Origin: Heliomicrobium undosum
Lineage (GTDB): Bacteria; Bacillota; Desulfitobacteriia; Heliobacteriales; Heliobacteriaceae
DNA: 42,289 nt
NCBI RefSeq assembly: GCF_009877425.1
Contig: NZ_WXEY01000024.1
Span: 1-42,289, forward strand
Direction: 5' to 3'
How positions within the stretch are numbered: position 1 is the stretch's first letter; each line of letters starts with the position of its first letter. Below, in pieces: positions 30,948 through 39,706 of the stretch. A program made the position numbers and the translations under genes. The notes under the pieces were generated by a model. The model saw only the letters and a program-made list of their open reading frames with translations. It was not told the origin of the DNA and ran no database searches.

Positions 30948-32465
30948 GTGGCAGCAAGGCAAGGCATCGGCAAATGGTTGCTCATCGGTGGACTCTCGCT
31001 TGGGGCGTTCCTGAACGGAAGCCCCCTGTCTCCGGCCCATGCGGCTGTTCCCCAGGTCTACGTCAACAACACGGCCCTTACCGCCAACGTGGCCCCCGTC
31101 AACCAGCAAGGCGTCCTGCAGGTTCCGGCAAAGGAACTGGCGAGCGCCCTCGGCGGCAGTTTTTTCTTTGACGCCAACACGAACCAGGGAACCATTAAAG
31201 TGGGTGATGATGAAGCGGTGTTTCTGCTGAACTCGCCGACGGTCACCTTCAACGGCAAGCACATCACCGCCCCGGCCCCCATGGTCTTGGCCAGTAACCG
31301 CTTCATGGTCCCTGCCGACTTCCTTTGTGACACCCTGGGACTCGTCAGCGTCGCCACCGGAGACCTGCTTCAGGTATACAAGCCCATAAACGGCAAGATC
31401 ACCTACTCGGTCATGAGCGGTGACACCCTCTGGCGGATCTCCCAAAAGTTCGGCACGACCATCTCCTCCATCCAGAGCCTCAACGGGTTGACCTCCGATG
31501 TCCTCTATGTGGGACAGAAGTTGATGATCATGCCCCAACTCCCGCCGGCGGTGACCGTCACGGCCACCATGTCCAGTTCGGGCACCTTTTTCAGCAGCCC
31601 CAATTTTAGCGCCTCTGCCATCGGCTACCTCCAGCCCGGAACGACGCTCACCGTTCTCGGCAAGTCAGGCGACTGGTACAAGGCGCAATCCCATCTCGGG
31701 GTCGGCTATCTCTACCGCTCCGTCCTCCGGGTGAATCAGGACATCACCCCCGCCCCGGCGCCGGCCAATATTTTCGCTGCGAAAATCCCTGTCGACACCT
31801 CCAGAGATACGGTGACCTACCAGTCCTACACCGTTGTCAGCGGCGATACGGTCTGGTCGATTGCGGAACGATATGGGATCCTGAAGGATGAAATCTGCGC
31901 TGTCAACGGCCTGGGCGACGGTTCCAACCTCAAGGTCGGCCAGGTGCTGAAAATTCCTGTCCATAACGTGGCCTCGCAGCCGCTCTTGGGACCCCAGTTC
32001 GGCGAGGTGTTCGATTGGTTCAGCCAGGGGCAGTACGTATTCAGTACCGGCAAGGTGGGCAAGCTCGTTGACTTGGCGACCGGACGAAGCTTCATGATCC
32101 AGCGTACCATGGGGGCCAACCACGCTGATGTGGAAACGCTGACCGCCGCCGATACGCAAGTCATGAAAGAGATCTTCGGCGGCTTTACCTGGAACCGCCG
32201 GCCCTTCATCCTGTACGTGGACGGCCGCAAAATCGCCGCCTCCGTCTCCGGCATGCCCCACGCCGGTGTGGACAGCGCCCCTTATCTGGCGAACGTGTCC
32301 TGGCGCAGCGGCAACTACGGCGCCGGTCCCAACTATGACCGGATCAAAGGCAACGGGATGGATGGTCACATCGATCTTTACACCCTCAACGGCATCGGTC
32401 ACTCGGAACCGACAGTCAGCGCGCCTCATCAGGTGGGCGTGCTGATGGCGGGCGGGCTGGAGTAG
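30948..32465 (+). CDS. Secreted LysM cell-wall-binding protein
   Basis: 505 residues; GTG at 30948, nine bases after AAAGGTGG. Seen: a signal peptide (KWLLIGGLSLGAFLNGSPLS, cleaved after AHA near residue 32), a copper-amine-oxidase-N-like domain (about 34-145: VYVNNTALTA, GVLQVPAKELASALGG, RFMVPADFLCDTLGL), LysM1 (about 148-195: VMSGDTLWRISQKFGTTISS), an SH3b-like domain (about 200-262: FSASAIGYLQPGTTLTVLG), LysM2 (about 288-335: VVSGDTVWSIAERYGILKDE), and an unassigned C-terminal domain (about 345-505: FSTGKVGKLVDLATGRSFMI, HADVETLTAADTQVMKEIFG, GMDGHIDLYTLNGIGHS). LysM and SH3b bind peptidoglycan. The C-terminal domain has several conserved-looking His/Asp/Glu residues (HAD, HID, GHSE) and may be the catalytic or ligand part; no hydrolase motif was recognised. 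Confidence 0.88.
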   Translation: MAARQGIGKWLLIGGLSLGAFLNGSPLSPAHAAVPQVYVNNTALTANVAPVNQQGVLQVPAKELASALGGSFFFDANTNQGTIKVGDDEAVFLLNSPTVTFNGKHITAPAPMVLASNRFMVPADFLCDTLGLVSVATGDLLQVYKPINGKITYSVMSGDTLWRISQKFGTTISSIQSLNGLTSDVLYVGQKLMIMPQLPPAVTVTATMSSSGTFFSSPNFSASAIGYLQPGTTLTVLGKSGDWYKAQSHLGVGYLYRSVLRVNQDITPAPAPANIFAAKIPVDTSRDTVTYQSYTVVSGDTVWSIAERYGILKDEICAVNGLGDGSNLKVGQVLKIPVHNVASQPLLGPQFGEVFDWFSQGQYVFSTGKVGKLVDLATGRSFMIQRTMGANHADVETLTAADTQVMKEIFGGFTWNRRPFILYVDGRKIAASVSGMPHAGVDSAPYLANVSWRSGNYGAGPNYDRIKGNGMDGHIDLYTLNGIGHSEPTVSAPHQVGVLMAGGLE

Positions 32466-32566
32466 TGACAAGCTGCAGGGCAGCCTAGCGGACGGCTTTG
32501 TTAATCACCGAATCGTGTCACAAATGATGAAGTAGAAGTAAAAGGGACAAAGAAAAAAGGAAATGA

Positions 32567-32607
32567 AAAGAGCAGGTGCGGCCTTTACGCTAGCCCCTGC
32601 TCTTTTT
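32567..32607. terminator. Bidirectional terminator between the LysM gene and tatA
   Basis: AAAAGAGCAGG and CCTGCTCTTTTT form a stem with T or A runs on both strands. It can serve both convergent genes. Confidence 0.82.
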
Positions 32608-32702
32608 GTTTGATGACATTTCAAATCTATCTTGCTTGGTTTATCTTGGCTTTTGACACTATCATCGCTATCAAACCGGATGATCCCGGTTGTCTCTTGA
32701 CG

Positions 32703-32918
32703 TTACTCACGCTTCTCGCTATCGACGACCCGGGCGTCGACCGGCTTGGCTTTGTCGCCAGGCGTCTTCTCCGGGGTGACTTCCTCTTTGAATTCGCGAA
32801 TGCTCTGACCGAGGCCCTTGCCGATCTCGGGAAGCCGCTTTGCGCCGAAGAGGAGCAGCACGATGCCCAAAACGACCAGCCATTGCCATATGCTAGTGAA
32901 CAATCCGAAGGTGTACAC
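32703..32918 (-). CDS. tatA: Sec-independent translocase subunit TatA
   Basis: 71 residues; GTG start with GGAGG eight bases upstream. Seen: an N-terminal membrane helix ([16 protein letters not shown]), the hinge [14 protein letters not shown] and an amphipathic helix ([14 protein letters not shown]), then a charged tail. This is the complete TatA/TatE layout; the protein multimerises to pass folded proteins through the membrane with TatC. No tatC is adjacent, so its partner is elsewhere. Confidence 0.92.
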   Translation of the reverse strand: MYTFGLFTSIWQWLVVLGIVLLLFGAKRLPEIGKGLGQSIREFKEEVTPEKTPGDKAKPVDARVVDSEKRE

Positions 32919-33135
32919 GCCAAATGCCTCCTGCCGTCAGGCTTCTGTTCCAGCCCTGTCGATGCTTTTTTCAGATGATTTCTTCCAGTATACCAGAAGG
33001 TTGAGGCCGTCTCAAGTTTCCTGTCACAGTGGTGTCGAAAAATGCGGAACCGGTTCAGCATAAAAAAGGAAAAGCGCGCCGAAAACAAGAATTAGTCCAC
33101 ATAAACAGAACCAAAGAGAGCAGGGGTGTACTGCT

Positions 33136-33456
33136 TTGACGACATCGAAACTGAAGGATCCGGCTTTGGACAGGCTCTTTGAGGCCATCCTCCTGCTGGG
33201 GGATGTGGATGAGTGCTACCGGTTTTTCGAAGACATCTGCACCGTCGCCGAACTGAAGGCGCTGGCCCAGCGGCTGGATGTAGCGAAGATGCTGGAACAG
33301 GATGCGACCTATACCCATATCGCCGAAAAGACTGGCGCCAGCCCGGCCACCATCTCCCGGGTCAAGCGCTGCCTCATCTACGGCGCCGACGGATACCGCC
33401 TGATCCTCCAGCGGTTGCGCGAGAAAAAAAGCGTTGACACCCCCCAGACCCCGTGA
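33136..33456 (+). CDS. yerC: YerC/YecD-family TrpR-like regulator, likely of the his operon
   Basis: 106 residues; TTG start eight bases after a CAGGGGTG site. Seen: the TrpR-type helical fold (LFEAILLLGDVDECYRFFED, TVAELKALAQRLDVAKMLEQ) and the DNA-binding helix-turn-helix (ATYTHIAEKTGASPATISRV, KRCLIYGADGY). This family is commonly found next to hisZ or histidine genes in Firmicutes, and a TrpR-like his regulator (HisR) has been proposed for it. It lies 90 bp before hisZ on the same strand. Inference: histidine-responsive repressor of the operon. Confidence 0.9.
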   Translation: MTTSKLKDPALDRLFEAILLLGDVDECYRFFEDICTVAELKALAQRLDVAKMLEQDATYTHIAEKTGASPATISRVKRCLIYGADGYRLILQRLREKKSVDTPQTP

Positions 33457-33462
33457 TACGCT
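33434..33462 (+). promoter_or_regulatory. Promoter of the his operon inside the yerC 3' end
   Basis: TTGACA (33434-33439) lies within the last codons of yerC, and TACGCT (33457-33462) lies 17 bp further, just after the stop codon. It would let the his operon be read separately from yerC. Confidence 0.65.
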
Positions 33463-33476
33463 AATAACGTCACTTT

Positions 33477-33514
33477 TCACTTCATTTAGTTAAAGCGATA
33501 AAGCAATTAAGTGA
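33477..33514. promoter_or_regulatory. Inverted repeat in the his leader
   Basis: TCACTTCATT (33477-33486) and AATTAAGTGA (33505-33514) match in 9 of 10 positions as inverted repeats and lie 20-50 bases after the predicted start site. They could bind the YerC/HisR dimer or form an RNA hairpin ahead of hisZ. No T-box signature is seen. Confidence 0.45.
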
Positions 33515-33546
33515 TAGAGCAACGGAGAAAAGGGGATGGCGAGACG

Positions 33547-35040
33547 ATGGCCAAAGAGGGAAACCTCCTGCAGATCCCGCCGGGGATGCGCGACCTGCTG
33601 CCCGGCAACGCCCGGGAAAAACGCTTATTGGAAAACGAATGGGTGAAACTATTCTCCTCCTGGGGCTACCAGGAAGTTGCCACACCGACGGTGGAATACC
33701 TGGACACGCTGGCCCTCGACACTGGCGAAGAGATCCGGGACCGGCTCTTCCAGTTTTTTGACCGCCAGGGCCGCATCCTGGCCTTGCGTCCCGAGATGAC
33801 GACGCCCATCGCCCGGCTCGTGGCGACGCGGTTGCGGCAGTGTCCCTTTCCGCAGCGCCTCTTTTACGCCGCCAACGTCTTTCGTTACGAAGAGCCCCAG
33901 GCGGGACGGCAGCGGGAGATTTCCCAGGCCGGCGTCGAACTGGTCGGCGCGCCGGGCCCTCTGGCCGACGCCGAGGTGATCGCCATGGCCGTCGAGGCCT
34001 TGCGCGCCTCTGGGCTGGAGGATTTTCAGATCTCCCTCGGACAGATCGAGGTCTTCAACGGCGTCATGGAAGAACTTCCCCTCGACGCCCCCACGAAAGC
34101 CCGTGTGCGGGCGCTGGTGGCGAAGAAGGATTTTGTCAGTCTCGAAGAGTTGCTGGCCACTTCCGGCCTTGACAAGGCACAGTCCGACCTGCTGCTGAAG
34201 CTCCCGACCTTGCACGGCGGCCGGGAGGTGCTCATCCAGGCGCTGCCGCTGGCCGTCAACGAGCGCGCCCGCCGCGGCCTGGAGAACCTGCGGGCCGTCT
34301 ACGAAGGCTTGCGGACCTTCGGCGTCGAGGACTATGTGGCCATCGACCTGGGCGTCCTGCGTGGCTTTGATTACTACACCGGTGTTGTCTTCGAAGGCTA
34401 CACGGTCGGTCTCGGCTTTCCCATCTGCGGCGGCGGTCGCTATGACAGCCTGCTTGGCCAGTTCGGCTTTGACACCCCCGCAACCGGTTTTGCCCTCGGG
34501 CTCGACCGGGTGCTGTTGGCCCTGTCTCGCTCCCGCGAACCGAAACCGGCGCCAGCGTCTGACGTCGTTATCGGCGGCGGCAACCCCTGCAAGATCATGG
34601 CCGAGGCCGCGCGGATGCGCAAGAACGGCCTCAGCGTTGAGATCGACCTGATGAACCGGAGCGAGGCGGAACTGGAACAGTACGCTGCCGCCCGGGGGAT
34701 CGCCCAGTGGTTTTACTACCCTGCGGGGCAGTGCGGCGATTCAGAAGGGGAGAGTGTAGACCTGGAGAACGGGCCGATCCTGTCCGAAATCGGCAACCTG
34801 ATGCGCCCGCCGGCGGAGGCGCCGGTGGTGGACGCGACGGACGCCGCGCGGGGTCCGGTTGCGGAAGGCGCGCCGGGGTCTGATGCAGAAGGCGCGCCGG
34901 TTCCAGCTACGGAAGGCGTGCAGGCGCCTGATACGGGGGCCGCTCTAAAGCCCCATGCGGGAACCGCTCCGAAGCCCGTTGCGGGAACTGTGGAACCTTC
35001 CGGGGATGGGCCGCAGTGTCCGACCAAACAGGAACAATAG
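33547..35040 (+). CDS. hisZ: ATP phosphoribosyltransferase regulatory subunit HisZ
   Basis: 497 residues from the ATG that follows AAAAGGGGA; the GTG at 33511 has no ribosome site. HisZ is a HisRS-like protein that has lost tRNA charging and activates the short HisG. Seen: class II synthetase motifs ([16 protein letters not shown], then [48 protein letters not shown]), [20 protein letters not shown], and [14 protein letters not shown] with [13 protein letters not shown]. The catalytic core is ordinary, but after residue ~420 comes a low-complexity tail of 24-bp repeats ([24 protein letters not shown] and so on) with no counterpart in normal HisZ, which ends soon after the core. First gene of the his operon; hisG starts 15 bp after its stop. 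Confidence 0.93.
   Translation: MAKEGNLLQIPPGMRDLLPGNAREKRLLENEWVKLFSSWGYQEVATPTVEYLDTLALDTGEEIRDRLFQFFDRQGRILALRPEMTTPIARLVATRLRQCPFPQRLFYAANVFRYEEPQAGRQREISQAGVELVGAPGPLADAEVIAMAVEALRASGLEDFQISLGQIEVFNGVMEELPLDAPTKARVRALVAKKDFVSLEELLATSGLDKAQSDLLLKLPTLHGGREVLIQALPLAVNERARRGLENLRAVYEGLRTFGVEDYVAIDLGVLRGFDYYTGVVFEGYTVGLGFPICGGGRYDSLLGQFGFDTPATGFALGLDRVLLALSRSREPKPAPASDVVIGGGNPCKIMAEAARMRKNGLSVEIDLMNRSEAELEQYAAARGIAQWFYYPAGQCGDSEGESVDLENGPILSEIGNLMRPPAEAPVVDATDAARGPVAEGAPGSDAEGAPVPATEGVQAPDTGAALKPHAGTAPKPVAGTVEPSGDGPQCPTKQEQ
34837..35004 (+). repeat. Seven codon-phased 24-bp repeats in the hisZ tail
   Basis: Units at 34861, 34885, 34909, 34933, 34957 and 34981, an exact 24-bp (8-codon) period, plus a more decayed unit at 34837. 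The first two clear units share 15 or more of 24 bases (GC[GA]GAAGGCGCGCCGG); later ones keep the Gly-x-x-x-x-Pro pattern. Located at the C-terminus, outside the conserved domain. Confidence 0.85.
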
Positions 35041-35054
35041 GGGGGATTGGGACG

Positions 35055-35714
35055 ATGAAAGATATGCTCACGGTGGCGCTGCCGAAAGGGAAACTCTTCG
35101 ACGACGCCATTGAACTGCTCCAGGAGGCCGGCCTGAACACGAAAGGGCTGTCCGAAAACAGCCGCAAGCTGGTCATCCATCATGAAAAGGACCGGGTCAA
35201 GTACATCATCTGCCGCCCCACCGACATCCCCACCTTTGTCGAGTATGGCGCCGCCGACTTCGGCATCGTCGGCAAGGACACCATCGTCGAACAGGATAAA
35301 GACATCATGGAACTGGTCGACCTCCGCTTCGGCTTCTGCCGCTTCGTCGTGGCCCTGCCCGACTTAGCCGCCAAGGGGCGCGACCTGACCCAGTTCAACT
35401 ACCGCCGCGTCGCCACCAAGTTTCCCAAAGTCGCCGAAACCTTTTTCGCCGAAAAAGGGATGCAGGTGGAGATCATCAAGCTCCACGGCAACATCGAGTT
35501 GGCGCCCGCTGTCGGCCTCGCTGACATGATCGTCGACATCGTCTCGACGGGGCGCACGCTAAAGGAAAACAACCTGACGGCGGTGGAAGAGATCTTTACG
35601 GCCACGGCCCGCCTGGTTGCCAACCGGGTGGCCTACCGTTTGAAACATAAGCGCATCCAGCCCCTCGTCGAGCGGGTGCGCAGCCTCGTGAAAGACAAAG
35701 AGGTGACATATTAG
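35055..35714 (+). CDS. hisG: ATP phosphoribosyltransferase catalytic subunit, short form HisG
   Basis: 219 residues, the short HisG form that needs HisZ. First step of histidine synthesis: ATP plus PRPP to phosphoribosyl-ATP. Seen: [19 protein letters not shown] at the start, [13 protein letters not shown], and the PRPP-loop [20 protein letters not shown]. The C-terminal regulatory domain of long HisG is absent, consistent with the HisZ gene next door. ATG behind GGGGGATTGGG; hisD begins one base after its stop. Confidence 0.95.
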   Translation: MKDMLTVALPKGKLFDDAIELLQEAGLNTKGLSENSRKLVIHHEKDRVKYIICRPTDIPTFVEYGAADFGIVGKDTIVEQDKDIMELVDLRFGFCRFVVALPDLAAKGRDLTQFNYRRVATKFPKVAETFFAEKGMQVEIIKLHGNIELAPAVGLADMIVDIVSTGRTLKENNLTAVEEIFTATARLVANRVAYRLKHKRIQPLVERVRSLVKDKEVTY

Positions 35715-35715
35715 G

Positions 35716-37005
35716 ATGGTGCGCCGCATCAGCTATCCGTCGGCCGAGGCCGACGCCTACCTACAGAAAAAGAGTTTCGACGATGTCCAGGTGGCGGAAC
35801 GGGTGGCCGAGGTCGTAGCTAACGTCCGTAGCCGGGGCACAGCGGCCCTCTTCGAGTACACGAAGCGCTTCGACGGCGCCGATGTGAACGAATCGAACTT
35901 CCGCGTCAGCGAGGCCGAGATTGAGGCCGCCTACAGCCAGGTCGATCCGGACGTGCTGGCAGCCCTGCGCCGCGCCTGCGAGAACATCCGTCGCTTCCAC
36001 GAAAAACAACTCCGGCCCTCCTGGATCGAGCCGGAAGCCGACGGGACCATGCTCGGCCAGTTGATCCGACCCCTGGAGCGGGTCGGCGTCTACGTCCCCG
36101 GCGGGCTCGCCTCCTACCCCTCGTCGGTGCTGATGAACGCTGTCCCGGCCAAGGTGGCCGGTGTGCCCCAGGTGGTCATGGCCACGCCGCCCGGCAAGGA
36201 CGGGTCGATCAACCCTTACTCGCTGGTGGCAGCCAAGGAGGCCGGCGTCGACGAGGTTTACCGCATGGGCGGCGCTCAGGCAGTGGCTGCCATGGCCTTC
36301 GGCGTCGGGTTGAAGGCGGTGGACAAGATCACCGGACCCGGCAACATCTATGTCACCCTGGCGAAAAAACAGGTCTACGGCACTGTGGACATCGATATGC
36401 TCGCCGGTCCCTCGGAGGTCCTCGTCATCGCCGACGAGAGCGCAACGCCGGCCTATGTGGCCGCCGACTTCCTCTCCCAGGCCGAGCACGACGTGCGGGC
36501 GGCCACCGTCCTGGTCACCCCGTCAGCCGCCCTGGCCGAGGCCGTCGAGGCGGAGATCGAGCGCCAACTGGCGGTCCTGCCGCGCCGGGAGATCATGGAG
36601 CAGGCCCTTCGCGATAACGGCGCCATCTTCATCGTCCAGGACCTGGAAGAGGCTTGCGAGGTGTCGAACCGATTCGCGCCGGAGCATCTGGAGGTGCTGA
36701 CGGAGACGCCCTTCGCCCTCCTGGGCAAGCTGACCCAGGCCGGCGCCATCTTCCTCGGCCCCTACTCGCCTGAGCCGGTGGGCGACTACTTCGCCGGCCC
36801 CAACCACGTCCTGCCCACGGGCGGCACCGCCCGTTTCTACTCGCCCTTGAACGTGGACACCTTCCAGAAAAAGACGAGCGTCATCGCCTACTCGAAGGCG
36901 CGCTTCGACCGGGACGCACGGGATATCATCGCCCTGGCGAAGGCGGAGGGGCTGGACGCCCACGCGAACGCGGTGGCGGTGCGGCTGGAAAATAAAGAAG
37001 GCTAG
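35716..37005 (+). CDS. hisD: Histidinol dehydrogenase HisD
   Basis: 429 residues, the full family length. Catalyses the last two oxidations, L-histidinol to L-histidine with NAD. Seen: the signature region EAGVDEVYRMGGAQAVAAMAF, KITGPGNIYVTLAKKQVYG, the zinc/active-site stretch DMLAGPSEVLVIADE, SQAEHDVRAATVLVT and the C-terminal GPNHVLPTGGTARFYSPL. Its ATG sits directly behind the hisG stop and gains ribosomes by coupling. Followed by a 157-bp gap with a hairpin before hisC. Confidence 0.96.
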   Translation: MVRRISYPSAEADAYLQKKSFDDVQVAERVAEVVANVRSRGTAALFEYTKRFDGADVNESNFRVSEAEIEAAYSQVDPDVLAALRRACENIRRFHEKQLRPSWIEPEADGTMLGQLIRPLERVGVYVPGGLASYPSSVLMNAVPAKVAGVPQVVMATPPGKDGSINPYSLVAAKEAGVDEVYRMGGAQAVAAMAFGVGLKAVDKITGPGNIYVTLAKKQVYGTVDIDMLAGPSEVLVIADESATPAYVAADFLSQAEHDVRAATVLVTPSAALAEAVEAEIERQLAVLPRREIMEQALRDNGAIFIVQDLEEACEVSNRFAPEHLEVLTETPFALLGKLTQAGAIFLGPYSPEPVGDYFAGPNHVLPTGGTARFYSPLNVDTFQKKTSVIAYSKARFDRDARDIIALAKAEGLDAHANAVAVRLENKEG

Positions 37006-37029
37006 AAAATCAAGAATATCAATCCCGCT

Positions 37030-37069
37030 AACGTCTGATTTGGCCGAACGCTCACCGAAATCAGGCGTT
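37030..37069. other. Intercistronic hairpin between hisD and hisC
   Basis: AACGTCTGATTT (37030-37041) and AAATCAGGCGTT (37058-37069) form a 12-bp stem with one G-U pair and a 16-nt loop. No T-run follows, so it is more likely a processing or stability element than a terminator. Confidence 0.5.
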
Positions 37070-37162
37070 GAAGGGTAACAGGCTGAAAAGGATTCGCGGC
37101 TGAAAAAGCACGTCGTTCAATGTAGAGCCGCTTAAAAGTAATGTAGAAAGGACGTCCGCCAA

Positions 37163-38440
37163 ATGAACGATCCGTTGCGCTGGGTGCGGCAAGACATCCG
37201 CGACATCGTGCCCTACCAGGCCAAGGTCTATCCGGAAGGGGTCAAGGTGGACGCCAACGAAAACCCCTTCCCCTGGCCGGCCTCTTATGTAGAAAAGCTG
37301 CAAACAGACCTGGCCGCCTACCCCTTTTCCCGTTACCCCGACGGGGAGGCGAAAGACCTGCGCCAGGCCTTGAGCGCCTACACGGGGCGCGACCCCGCCG
37401 AGATCCTTGTCAGCAACGGCTCTGACGAGGCGATCCAACTGATCCTGCTGACCTTCGGCGGCCCCGGCCTAGCGACGGTCATCTCCAACCCCACCTTTGT
37501 CATGTACGCCATGGCCACCCGCTACATGGGCGGTCAGGTGATTGACGTACCCCTGATGGAAGAGGCCGGAACCTTCCGCCTCGATGTGGAAGGGCTGATC
37601 GCCGCCGCCAACCGGGAGGAGTCGCGGGTAATCATCATCTGCAACCCCAACAACCCGACAGGCAACAGCTTCGCCGAAGCGGACATCGAAGCGGTTCTGC
37701 GCGGCACCGACAAGATCGTCATCGTCGACGAGGCCTATTACGAGTTTTACGGAAAATCGATGGCGGGGCGGATCGGCGAGTTCCCGAACCTGATCGTCAT
37801 GCGCACCTTTTCGAAGGCTTTCGCCCTGGCCGGCCTGCGTGTCGGTTACACGATGGCCTCCCGGGCGATCATCAACGAGATCCACAAGGTCCGCCAGCCC
37901 TTCAACGTGAACGCCTTCTCCCAGCGATCCGCCGCTATCGCCTTGGAAGAAAGGGCGGCCTTCGAGAATCAGGTGGAAACCATCCTGGCCGAGCGGGAGA
38001 CCTTGATCCCGCAACTGAAGCGCTTCGACTGGGACGTCTTTCTCACCGACGCCAACTACGTCTTCCTGCGCCTGCGCGGCGAATCGCCGGAAGCCCGTGC
38101 CGCCCTGGCGGCGTCGATCCATCAGGGATTGATGGACCGGGGCGTGCTGATCCGCAAGCTCGGCGGCGGGCCGAGCCTTGACGGCACCTTGCGCATCACC
38201 GTGGGACAACCGGAGGAGAACCTGCGCTTGATCGCGGCGCTGGAGGAGATGAGTGAGGCGGCGGAGGGGTCGGCAGTTGGGGCGGTAGCTGCATCGGTAG
38301 CTGAGTCAGTATCTGCGTCGGAAGGGTTAGCTGCTTCCGTAGCATCGCCGGCATTGGCGGCTTCCGCAGTATCACCGGAGTCAGCGGGGTCTGCTGCGTC
38401 CTTAGGGTCCGCAACTCTGGTTCGGGGATGGAGGGTTTAA
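37163..38440 (+). CDS. hisC: Histidinol-phosphate aminotransferase HisC
   Basis: 425 residues; a normal HisC is about 350-365, and the excess is a C-terminal Ala/Ser/Val-rich tail from residue ~362. PLP aminotransferase converting imidazole-acetol phosphate to histidinol phosphate. Seen: VKVDANENPFPWPA, LVSNGSDEAIQLILLTFG, ICNPNNPTGNSF, the VIVDEAYYEFYG region and the PLP lysine in MRTFSKAFALAGLRVGY. ATG behind AGAAAGGACG. The tail is built from about 12-bp repeats. hisB starts one base after the stop. Confidence 0.94.
   Translation: MNDPLRWVRQDIRDIVPYQAKVYPEGVKVDANENPFPWPASYVEKLQTDLAAYPFSRYPDGEAKDLRQALSAYTGRDPAEILVSNGSDEAIQLILLTFGGPGLATVISNPTFVMYAMATRYMGGQVIDVPLMEEAGTFRLDVEGLIAAANREESRVIIICNPNNPTGNSFAEADIEAVLRGTDKIVIVDEAYYEFYGKSMAGRIGEFPNLIVMRTFSKAFALAGLRVGYTMASRAIINEIHKVRQPFNVNAFSQRSAAIALEERAAFENQVETILAERETLIPQLKRFDWDVFLTDANYVFLRLRGESPEARAALAASIHQGLMDRGVLIRKLGGGPSLDGTLRITVGQPEENLRLIAALEEMSEAAEGSAVGAVAASVAESVSASEGLAASVASPALAASAVSPESAGSAASLGSATLVRGWRV
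38274..38418 (+). repeat. Degenerate ~12-bp repeats in the hisC tail
   Basis: In-frame GTAGCTGCATCG-like units give [AV]-[AE]-[AS]-[SV] patterns (VAAS, VAES, VSAS, then SVASPALAAS and SVSPESAGSAAS-like stretches). The reading frame is kept across roughly ten decayed units. Located outside the conserved HisC fold. Confidence 0.7.
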
Positions 38441-38441
38441 G

Positions 38442-39038
38442 ATGACGGCGATGAGAGGCGCATCGTATGTCCGCAACACAGCCGAGACGCGGATCTCCAT
38501 CGACCTTTTTCTTGATGGAAAAGGGGTCTTCGACGGGACGACCGGCATCGGCTTTCTCGATCATATGTTCACCCTGCTGGCCCGTCACGGCCAGATTGAT
38601 CTGGCCATCGGCTGCCAGGGCGACCTGGAAGTGGACACCCACCACACGGTAGAGGATCTGGGGATCTGCCTAGGTAACGCATTGGCGCAGGCTTTGGGCG
38701 ACAAAAAAGGCATCTGCCGCTACGGCCACGCCTATGTGCCCATGGACGAGACGCTGGTCCGCGTCTGCCTGGACTTGAGCGGCCGTCCTTTTCTCGTCTA
38801 CAAGGCCAAGATTCCCGTGGAGCGGGTCGGCCAACTAGAGACGGAGATGGTGGAAGAGTTTTTCCGGGCGCTCTCCAATACGGCAGGGATGAACCTGCAC
38901 ATCCACCTGCTCGAAGGCGGGAACGGCCACCACATCATCGAAGCCATCTTTAAGGCCTTTGGCCGCGCTTTGCGCCAGGCCATCGCCATCGACCCGGACA
39001 ACGCGGGCCGTGTGCTGTCGACGAAGGGTGTTTTATAA
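38442..39038 (+). CDS. hisB: Imidazoleglycerol-phosphate dehydratase HisB
   Basis: 198 residues, monofunctional IGPD without a fused phosphatase domain. Seen: the metal-binding motifs FLDHM (GFLDHMFTLLARHG), DTHHTVEDLGICLGNAL, and ERVGQLETEMVEEFFRAL with HIHLLEGGNGHHIIEAIFKA. Catalyses dehydration of imidazole-glycerol phosphate to imidazole-acetol phosphate. ATG behind GGAGGGTTTAAG. No histidinol-phosphate phosphatase is in this window, so that step is encoded elsewhere. Confidence 0.96.
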   Translation: MTAMRGASYVRNTAETRISIDLFLDGKGVFDGTTGIGFLDHMFTLLARHGQIDLAIGCQGDLEVDTHHTVEDLGICLGNALAQALGDKKGICRYGHAYVPMDETLVRVCLDLSGRPFLVYKAKIPVERVGQLETEMVEEFFRALSNTAGMNLHIHLLEGGNGHHIIEAIFKAFGRALRQAIAIDPDNAGRVLSTKGVL

Positions 39039-39091
39039 TCTAGCGTTTTAGCTTTGCCAAACATAGCGACCAAAAAGGGGGGGCGAAGGGC

Positions 39092-39706
39092 ATGATCGCC
39101 ATCATCGACTACGGCATGGGAAACCTGCGAAGCGTCCAAAAGGGGCTGGAGAAGGCCGGCTACGCCGGTTTCGTCACCAACGATCCCGAGGCGGTGCGCA
39201 GCGCCCCCGGCGTCATCCTGCCCGGTGTCGGCGCTTTTGCCGACGCCATGGAGAACCTGCGCCAATCGGGCATGATCCCGCCCATCATGGAAACCGTCGC
39301 CGCCGGCAAGCCCTTCTTGGGCATCTGCCTCGGCTTTCAATTGATGTTCGACGCCAGCGAAGAGGGCGGCCATTTTGAGGGCCTCGGCATCTTCCCCGGC
39401 ATGGTGCGCCGCCTGCCGCCGGGCCTCAAAGTTCCCCACATGGGCTGGAACGAACTGACCGTGCGCCGCGAAAGCGCCATCCTCGCGGGGATCCCCTCGG
39501 GGGCGGAGTACTACTTCGTCCACTCCTACTACGTTGACCCGGCCGAGCCGGACCTGGTGATCGCCACCGCCGACTACGGCTTCGACTTCTGCGCCGTCGC
39601 CGGCCGGGGCAGCGTCTCCGGCGCCCAGTTCCACCCGGAAAAATCGAGCGACCTGGGACTGCGCATCCTTCAGAACTTCGGAAAGCAGGTGGAAGGCTCA
39701 TGCTGA
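39092..39706 (+). CDS. hisH: Imidazole glycerol phosphate synthase subunit HisH
   Basis: 204 residues, glutamine amidotransferase class I. Seen: IIDYGMGNLRSVQKGLEKAG, the oxyanion region LPGVGAFADAMENL, the catalytic Cys in FLGICLGFQLMFDASEE, and the His-Glu pair in AQFHPEKS. It feeds ammonia from glutamine to HisF. ATG behind GGGGGGGCGAAGG; the 3' end overlaps hisA by 7 bp. Confidence 0.96.
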   Translation: MIAIIDYGMGNLRSVQKGLEKAGYAGFVTNDPEAVRSAPGVILPGVGAFADAMENLRQSGMIPPIMETVAAGKPFLGICLGFQLMFDASEEGGHFEGLGIFPGMVRRLPPGLKVPHMGWNELTVRRESAILAGIPSGAEYYFVHSYYVDPAEPDLVIATADYGFDFCAVAGRGSVSGAQFHPEKSSDLGLRILQNFGKQVEGSC

